From Candidatus Parvarchaeota archaeon (GTDB lineage Archaea > Nanobdellota > Nanobdellia > Parvarchaeales > Parvarchaeaceae): a DNA stretch of 42,667 nucleotides. The position numbers were made by a program, and so were the translations under genes. The notes under the pieces were generated by a model. That model ran no database searches, had not been told where the DNA came from, and saw only the letters and a list, made by a program, of their open reading frames with translations. The first letter of the stretch is position 1. Every line of letters starts with the position of its first letter. The stretch is taken from positions 1 through 42,667 of the forward strand of contig JAMCRN010000031.1 of the NCBI GenBank assembly GCA_023380585.1, read 5' to 3'. Shown piece after piece: positions 37,821 to 42,667 of this stretch.

Positions 37821-40025
37821 TTACTTGGGAGAGCTGAAGAGAAAATACGCGATATCCGCGCATTTGTCGCAGTAACCCCTTTTCTTTAGCCCTTCCTTTA
37901 TAGCAGTTATACCAGAAGGTATCTTGGCGATAAGCTGGTCTTTAGACATATCCAGGATCGCCTTGCCTATTTCAGCGTAATCCTCAAGTATAGAGTCTGC
38001 TACTTTAGAGATAACTGCGTCAGTTATTCCTTCATCCCCATATCTAAGGAACACATTGTAGATCGAGTCGCCTACTGTCTTTGGTACGCCGCTTTTTTTC
38101 TCTATCTCATTTATGAAAGCGTGATCGACCCGCTCAGTCTTTCCATTGTAGATAAAAGTATCCATTTTATCGTTTCTTCTTTCAAAGAACTTGTGCAAAA
38201 CGTATTTGTTAACTGATTCTTTCAGCGCATTCGTATCCTGGTATAATGAGCGTATAACGTCGAACTTTACCTTGTTTCTGTACTTGTCAAATGCTATCTG
38301 CACAAGCGCCTTGCCTTTTCCACCATCTGACGTGTCGAGTCTCTCCCTAGTCTCCGGGTATAAGCTTTCTATCGATGTCAACAAGTCCTCCAAGTAATTG
38401 GAATTTCCGCTGCCGAATATAGAATCCATGCAGGGGGAGCCATTATCGTTGCGAGACTGCTTGCTGTTTTTTTGAGCATTGGCCTCTATGCGTTTGCAGT
38501 AATTTAGTATCCTCGTAGGGAAATCCTTTATTTCGGTGTAGGGTATACCAAGTTTTATCCCCTCTGATCGTTCTAGTATCCTCTTAGAATCAAAAGCAGC
38601 TCTGCGCATTTCTTCTACGGTAACTCCCTTATTACTGTGGTTGCCTATACCTGCTATCATCTCGGCTTTTACATCCAGCGGTATGTTCGGATATTCCTCC
38701 AAGGCGCTCATAGAAATAAGGTAATCCATAGCCGTCAGAAAATTGGGGGAAAAATGGGCGCCTAGAGTCTTAGCCGTCGATGAGAACATCTTCGCGGTAG
38801 CCGCACTTATGTCGTTCATATTGTACATGAATTGGAAATATATCTCTCTTATCCTCCTCATCATATGCGGTTTAAGATTGGCAGTCATCTCCGAGTAATC
38901 CCCGAGGTTCGTAGCGCCTATTATCACAGCGTCAAAAGGCTCCTTAAAAGACGTCTTTATGTAGACGAACCGGTCCTCCAGCAGATCCAATAAACCTTTT
39001 GCAGCAGACTCCGGACTTTTTAAAACCTCATCCATTATTACTATACCGCCTGTAGCCGAAGGAGATATCTGGCTTCCGGCTACCCCATAATTATACGCCA
39101 ATGGACTTACGTTATTACCACCTAGTCTGCTTAACTGTGGGTATATTATTTCTCCGCCGAAGACCGCCTTGTAGTCAAAGTTCTTTTCACCGCTTGCTAC
39201 TACTGGATGCACGTAAGGGAGAATGTCGGCCTTTGTTGCTTTCTCTATCGAAATAACGCTTTCAAGCATACTGTATATTTTTTCATAATCCGGAGAACCA
39301 TCTTTCTTAGTTATAAACTTCTCTAAGCCGGAGGTTATCGCGGTTTTTATCTCAGTTATAGTCGAACTCTCCGAACCACGATTCAGGTGTATCCTCTTCC
39401 AGTACTCACTTTGTTTGCTCTCGATGTCTGAATTTATGTTTTCTATGGCCTTTTCTATCTTAGTCATCTCTCCGCGTTTATCGTCCCTCTTTAACATAAG
39501 ATAGATAGCAGTCTGTATATTCGCGCCTAGACCGACCTTCAAATCTTTTATTTCACCGAACCTGGATTGTAACATGTCCATAAAATCGTTGAAACTTCTC
39601 TCGGAAGGGAAATGATCTTTGAATTTTTCCTTAATGTCGTCCATGTGTATCCATGCGCGATACATTGATCCCTCATCGCTGTTATAGTAGCTTTCCATCG
39701 TTGAGGCTAACGTCTTTATGACCTCCGATTTACCGCTACCTGCAGGGCCCAATAGGACCAATAGCTTGTTACCCTCATCTTGGTCCTGTGTGGACACCTT
39801 TATACGGGTAACTAATTCGTCTATCTGACTGTCTAAACCGAAAAGTTCTTTTATGTCACCCCTATCGTCGTTTGGCTGTTTATAGATAAAGTTCCATTTG
39901 CCGTTTGTTTTTCCATAGCGATCTACTGCAGCATAAAGCCTCTGCATCGAATTGAATAAAAGATTAGGATTTTTCGCAGAAACCTCCAAGAACTCATCAA
40001 GACTCATCTTTGACTTTAATCTCAT
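37821..40025 (-). CDS. prkA: PrkA-family AAA+ serine kinase, paralogue 1
   Basis: First gene of the operon, 734 residues, about 90 longer than bacterial PrkA. The N-terminal MSLDEFLEVSAKNPNLLFNS and RYG segments open the PrkA domain; Walker A LLGPAGSGKS is at 91-100; GGIVIMDEVLKSP is the Walker B region, followed by IIGATNLGDYSEM (sensor 1) and HMMRRIREIYF (sensor 2). A long helical insert with ENINSDIESKQSEYWKR separates the first strands. The C-terminal region has DTSDGGKGKALVQIAF and ends with GYCDKCADIAYF, a C-x2-C. Unlike paralogue 2 it lacks the CPYxExP insert. It is translated from an ATG with GAGGGGGG seven bases upstream. Confidence 0.92.
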   Translation of the reverse strand: MRLKSKMSLDEFLEVSAKNPNLLFNSMQRLYAAVDRYGKTNGKWNFIYKQPNDDRGDIKELFGLDSQIDELVTRIKVSTQDQDEGNKLLVLLGPAGSGKSEVIKTLASTMESYYNSDEGSMYRAWIHMDDIKEKFKDHFPSERSFNDFMDMLQSRFGEIKDLKVGLGANIQTAIYLMLKRDDKRGEMTKIEKAIENINSDIESKQSEYWKRIHLNRGSESSTITEIKTAITSGLEKFITKKDGSPDYEKIYSMLESVISIEKATKADILPYVHPVVASGEKNFDYKAVFGGEIIYPQLSRLGGNNVSPLAYNYGVAGSQISPSATGGIVIMDEVLKSPESAAKGLLDLLEDRFVYIKTSFKEPFDAVIIGATNLGDYSEMTANLKPHMMRRIREIYFQFMYNMNDISAATAKMFSSTAKTLGAHFSPNFLTAMDYLISMSALEEYPNIPLDVKAEMIAGIGNHSNKGVTVEEMRRAAFDSKRILERSEGIKLGIPYTEIKDFPTRILNYCKRIEANAQKNSKQSRNDNGSPCMDSIFGSGNSNYLEDLLTSIESLYPETRERLDTSDGGKGKALVQIAFDKYRNKVKFDVIRSLYQDTNALKESVNKYVLHKFFERRNDKMDTFIYNGKTERVDHAFINEIEKKSGVPKTVGDSIYNVFLRYGDEGITDAVISKVADSILEDYAEIGKAILDMSKDQLIAKIPSGITAIKEGLKKRGYCDKCADIAYFLFSSPK

Positions 40026-40030
40026 ATAAA

Positions 40031-40039
40031 TCCCCCCTC
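40031..40039 (-). promoter_or_regulatory. Strong Shine-Dalgarno of the prkA operon
   Basis: GAGGGGGGA on the minus strand sits 6-7 bases upstream of the ATG at 40025. It is unusual here, since most neighbouring first genes look leaderless, so this operon probably has a real 5-prime leader. Confidence 0.5.
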
Positions 40040-40042
40040 TAC

Positions 40043-40055
40043 TCTATACTATAGA
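40043..40055. repeat. Inverted repeat TCTATA-TATAGA in the prkA promoter
   Basis: Six-base arms with one spacer base, between the TATA-like box and the start codon, around the expected transcription start. It is a candidate operator, and resembles the CTATAG-centred palindromes near the exonuclease III and toxin-antitoxin promoters. Confidence 0.35.
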
Positions 40056-40062
40056 ATGTCCA

Positions 40063-40075
40063 TTATTTAAATAAG
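40063..40075 (-). promoter_or_regulatory. TATA-like box of the prkA operon
   Basis: CTTATTTAAATAA-type sequence centred about 44 bases upstream of the ATG at 40025, predicting a leader of roughly 18 bases that contains the Shine-Dalgarno sequence. The rest of the intergenic region to 40173 is AT-rich with no clear element. Confidence 0.45.
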
Positions 40076-40173
40076 TTAGCTTGTAATAGTTTTTAATAAT
40101 CTAGATAAAAGTTGTAATAATTACTATTGATATTTACCACTAACATAGAGTTGCACAGCTGAAAATGCTCGAT

Positions 40174-41616
40174 TCAAACACTTATTATAAAAACAAAGTT
40201 GCCTGAAGCCGACGCTGCATATAAGAAATTTCCATTTTTGGTCAGAACTGCATATGACATGCAGTGGTTGTATACACCCAGATTTATGCTATTTGTGAAT
40301 GAGTTCGAGGCTGTATCGAATATGCCGATTACTCCGTCCCCTGTCGATGACGTACACACTGGCGTGTAAAGATAGCTATATGACGGCGATGAAGTTATGC
40401 CGCTAATAGCGGAGGCTGTGAAAGAAACGTTATCGACTATTGACTGGGAAGATGTACTTATCTCTATCAAAAATTTCCCGTCTCCGATGTACACGTCCTG
40501 TCCATTTTGATTGAACAGTATCGGCTCAGGTGATACAAAGCCGGTAAGATTTTTTGTTATGGAATATGACTGTGTATTCATTATAGAAACGGTTTTGTTA
40601 TTATTGGTGGAGCTTAGATATATATACTGACCATTTGGACTCTCCTCCGCGCTCCATACATCAAACCCGTCTTCGGACACGTTGTCAATGAAGTTTAGAC
40701 TTGAGGTATTAAGTATAAGTAGCCTATCACAAGTATTTGGTACATTGTGTACTGGTGAAGGTGGCCACCCAGGTATAATTAATCTGCTACCATTATATGA
40801 CATAGCAAGTATCTGTGGATCGCATATCCCGCTTATATTTTTGATTATAGTATAAGTAGAAGTATTCATAACTGCCATCCACTCTCCTCTTGGAGAGGCG
40901 GGAGAGTTACCTGCCATAAAAGCCAATTGCCCGTTTTTTGAAAACACTATGCTTCTAACGGGCATATTAGTCAAAGTTTTAACTACGGAAGCAGAAATCA
41001 CATTTATTATTGAAACTGTGCTGGTGCCCTGGTTTGGTTGCCAGATATAATATCCATTATTAGTAACTGCGTTCACGGTCGGGAAACTTCCGGCAGGAAG
41101 TGCTATACTTTCCAGTATCTTATAAGGAGACAAAGCTCCGACTCTGCCACTTAAGCTCCCAGACAAAGCATAAGAGGCATTGAATGAATCTGGCTCAGAG
41201 CCGTAAATCATTATTCTATCAAGATACGATTTTCCAGTTGAATTTGGACATGCGTTTTGCAGAAAGAATGTGTGAGACGTCCCAGGAGAAAAGTAATAAT
41301 CGAGGGGTTCCACGATAGTAGAATCGTTTGAAAGGGTTATATTTATATTTCCAAAGTAGATAGGTATCTTTTGTAAATTTGTGAAGGATGTGATTAAAGT
41401 ACTTCCGACTACGCACTCTGCCTGCGTCTGGAAGCCTACGAATCCTGCGGAGAAGGAAGAACCGACTGTCGGGGGCGCGAAGAAATTTAGAGAATATAAG
41501 ACTGCGATAGATACACTAATTATTATTATGACTAAAGCATAGACAGATAGATATTCTAACGAAGACTGCACTCTGTTTCGAAACGAAGACTTTTTGAGTT
41601 GTTTTTTTACTTTCAT
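40174..41616 (-). CDS. Class III-signal (pilin-like) beta-propeller surface protein
   Basis: Exported protein of 480 residues. A basic start (MKVKKQLKKSS) leads into RVQSSLEYLSVYALVIIIIS, the QxSxEY plus hydrophobic-helix pattern of archaeal class III (type IV pilin-like) signals, cleaved just before the Gln. Residues 60-170 are a Ser/Thr/Asn-rich segment, and from about 190 onward there are YVTN/YncE-type beta-propeller blades, such as VSIINVISASVVKTL, KNGQLAFMAGNS, PNGQYIYLSSTN and KNGNFLYAASAS. Many sequons suggest glycosylation. I chose the ATG at 41616; earlier starts at 41640 or 41694 (overlapping the tRNA gene) add unrelated residues. It probably forms or caps a surface filament. Confidence 0.82.
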   Translation of the reverse strand: MKVKKQLKKSSFRNRVQSSLEYLSVYALVIIIISVSIAVLYSLNFFAPPTVGSSFSAGFVGFQTQAECVVGSTLITSFTNLQKIPIYFGNINITLSNDSTIVEPLDYYFSPGTSHTFFLQNACPNSTGKSYLDRIMIYGSEPDSFNASYALSGSLSGRVGALSPYKILESIALPAGSFPTVNAVTNNGYYIWQPNQGTSTVSIINVISASVVKTLTNMPVRSIVFSKNGQLAFMAGNSPASPRGEWMAVMNTSTYTIIKNISGICDPQILAMSYNGSRLIIPGWPPSPVHNVPNTCDRLLILNTSSLNFIDNVSEDGFDVWSAEESPNGQYIYLSSTNNNKTVSIMNTQSYSITKNLTGFVSPEPILFNQNGQDVYIGDGKFLIEISTSSQSIVDNVSFTASAISGITSSPSYSYLYTPVCTSSTGDGVIGIFDTASNSFTNSINLGVYNHCMSYAVLTKNGNFLYAASASGNFVFIISV

Positions 41617-41686
41617 ATAAAAATATACGTTTTTGTACATTAAAAGGCATTCTATACCGGCATTGGTTGAATATACTATCACATAG

Positions 41687-41759
41687 CGCCCCAAGCGGGA
41701 TTCGGACCCGCGTCAATGCCGTGACAGGGCACTATCCTAGACCACTAGACTATTGGGGC
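41687..41759 (-). tRNA. tRNA-Asp (anticodon GTC)
   Basis: The minus strand folds into a complete cloverleaf of 73 bases: acceptor GCCCCAA with TTGGGGC, D arm with AGTGGTC loop, anticodon stem GTGCC/GGCAT around loop CTGTCAC (anticodon GTC), variable TGAC, T stem GCGGG/CCCGC around TCCGAAT, discriminator G. CCA is not encoded and there is no intron. The identity elements G34-U35-C36 and G73 match Asp. Confidence 0.96.
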
Positions 41760-41805
41760 ATTCCCATTAAAATCATATTCTAAGATTAATACTTTTTTAA
41801 GTTTT

Positions 41806-42667
41806 CTATTTTATGTTCAGAACTAGGGAATTCGACTTCTTCTCATATTTCTTGCTGTTATATTCGAACCTGACTGTAGCTTTAGACAGCTTTATGCTGC
41901 CTATTATGCCTATCTTGCTTTTTATGGAATACATGAGTATTATTTCATCACCGGGATTAAGATTATCTTCCATCCAGTTTATGTGTACATTATTCCCCTG
42001 TCTGGCTATCTTACCTTCTTTCGGACCTATAGAGGAAACTTTAAGCGAATTAGGCGGCACCCAGTCTTTTACACTTATAGACGTCAGAGGCCTCTTCGAG
42101 ACATTCCTTACTCTTATTGCTATTTTAACGTCTATAAACCCGCCCACTGCCTTGTGCTCAGCTACTTCTTTGGTTATTACTACCTTCCTATTAAGGTAAA
42201 AAAATATGACTATAGCGGCTATCACTATAAGTATTATTACATATAGCGGTATGAAGGATTCTGAATAAGACATCGATATTGTTTGGCCCGGCTGTAAATA
42301 AGGGACAGATGGATATAAAACTCCGTTTGATATGACCGGTGATCCAAGAGAAGAATACTTTGATATCAAGAAAAGAGAAGATATACCGGCGACGGATAAA
42401 CTTAGGTTTTTCGAAGGAATAGGCTCGTTCCCAGTATTTTTTATCGTAACGGAAGACTCGCCACCGAATAATCCGAATGAAGATACTGGTTTCTTGGTAT
42501 AAGAATAATAAGGAAGCACTGTTATTGAAGAATTTATTATCGAATAATTACCTGTGTATTTAAGGGAGACAGACAATACATAAGTCCCGGGCCGGGTGGA
42601 TGAATTTATAGGAAAAGAGAAACCAAATGAATTTGAACCGAGATTTTCTAAGATGATCGTGTGCGAA
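41806..42667 (-). CDS. Anchored surface protein with CARDB/COG1361-like domain, truncated by the window edge
   Basis: Partial coding region, at least 286 residues, open to the right end of the window. The frame continues upstream of the TTG at 42576 as SHTIILENLGSNSFGF and FPINSSTRPGTYVLSVSLKY, which reads as an immunoglobulin-like repeat, so the real start lies outside. The outward part contains another such repeat (VTIKNTGNEPIPSKNLSLSV, LQPGQT), then one membrane helix (YVIILIVIAAIVIFFYLN) and an inner domain with DWVPPNSLKVSSIG and INWMEDNLNPGDEIILMYSI resembling DUF11/CARDB-like folds. This topology resembles COG1361-type archaeal envelope proteins. A TATA-like box is not visible because the start is missing. 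Confidence 0.75.
   Translation of the reverse strand, partial: SHTIILENLGSNSFGFSFPINSSTRPGTYVLSVSLKYTGNYSIINSSITVLPYYSYTKKPVSSFGLFGGESSVTIKNTGNEPIPSKNLSLSVAGISSLFLISKYSSLGSPVISNGVLYPSVPYLQPGQTISMSYSESFIPLYVIILIVIAAIVIFFYLNRKVVITKEVAEHKAVGGFIDVKIAIRVRNVSKRPLTSISVKDWVPPNSLKVSSIGPKEGKIARQGNNVHINWMEDNLNPGDEIILMYSIKSKIGIIGSIKLSKATVRFEYNSKKYEKKSNSLVLNIK

Noticed and set aside
41516-41716. Frame across the tRNA-Asp gene and start of the pilin-like protein
   Set aside because: It reads through the tRNA and has the typical look of a false frame over a structured RNA.
1-42667. CRISPR array, insertion sequence or integrated virus
   Set aside because: No regularly spaced repeats, transposase or integrase genes, phage structural genes or split tRNA were seen; the region looks like an ordinary chromosomal backbone.

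Overview
The window reads as a piece of an archaeal chromosome, most likely from a small-genome DPANN-type archaeon (Micrarchaeota-like is my best guess; this is inference). The direct evidence for Archaea is a fibrillarin-like methyltransferase next to a Nop5 protein, archaeal-type cofactor-independent phosphoglycerate mutase, a class III (QxSxEY) pilin-type signal, a tRNA-Asp gene without an encoded CCA end, and TATA-like boxes centred about 20-32 bases upstream of many start codons, which is the arrangement of leaderless archaeal mRNAs. Genes are tightly packed, often overlapping by 1-17 bases. I see no rRNA, CRISPR array, insertion sequence or prophage.

Layout. 1-5.1 kb: MFS transporter, HAD phosphatase with an unknown helical protein, dienelactone-hydrolase-like enzyme, EamA permease. 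5.1-7.5 kb: an unknown soluble protein coupled to a membrane-anchored surface protein, then a DUF4382-type surface protein. 7.6-12.3 kb: UvrD/RecB-like helicase-nuclease, malate dehydrogenase, thioredoxin-reductase-like ferredoxin/flavin oxidoreductase. 12.4-13.5 kb: a possible 48-residue gene and a MntA-HepT toxin-antitoxin pair. 13.6-16.6 kb: peroxiredoxin, anchored surface protein, endonuclease III, a tiny membrane peptide, exonuclease III. 16.7-19.5 kb: a NitT/TauT-type ABC system with fused permease domains and a separately encoded AAA-associated domain. 19.5-25.4 kb: KaiC-like ATPase, family X DNA polymerase with PHP domain, phosphoglycerate mutase, coiled-coil protein, fibrillarin and a short Nop5.

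25.4-29.9 kb is a glycan-assembly cluster (sugar-nucleotide epimerase, two glycosyltransferases, a sulfatase-fold enzyme). HisRS follows on the other strand. 31.2-33.4 kb holds a CofD/YvcK-like protein, a sugar-1-phosphate nucleotidyltransferase and a GNA1-like acetyltransferase, which together look like a UDP-N-acetylhexosamine module. 33.4-40.0 kb is an operon of two PrkA-type AAA+ kinases, a DUF444 VWA-like protein and SpoVR. The right end has a pilin-signal/beta-propeller surface protein, tRNA-Asp, and a membrane protein cut by the window edge.

Most interesting points: a Nop5 lacking its fibrillarin-binding N-terminal domain; a toxin-antitoxin pair whose antitoxin carries an apparent ribbon-helix-helix N-terminus and whose HepT toxin has Tyr in place of the motif His; the YvcK-like gene sitting with amino-sugar activation genes, with mini-ORFs before two of the genes; a split ABC regulator domain; and the double PrkA operon. 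None of these was checked against a database.
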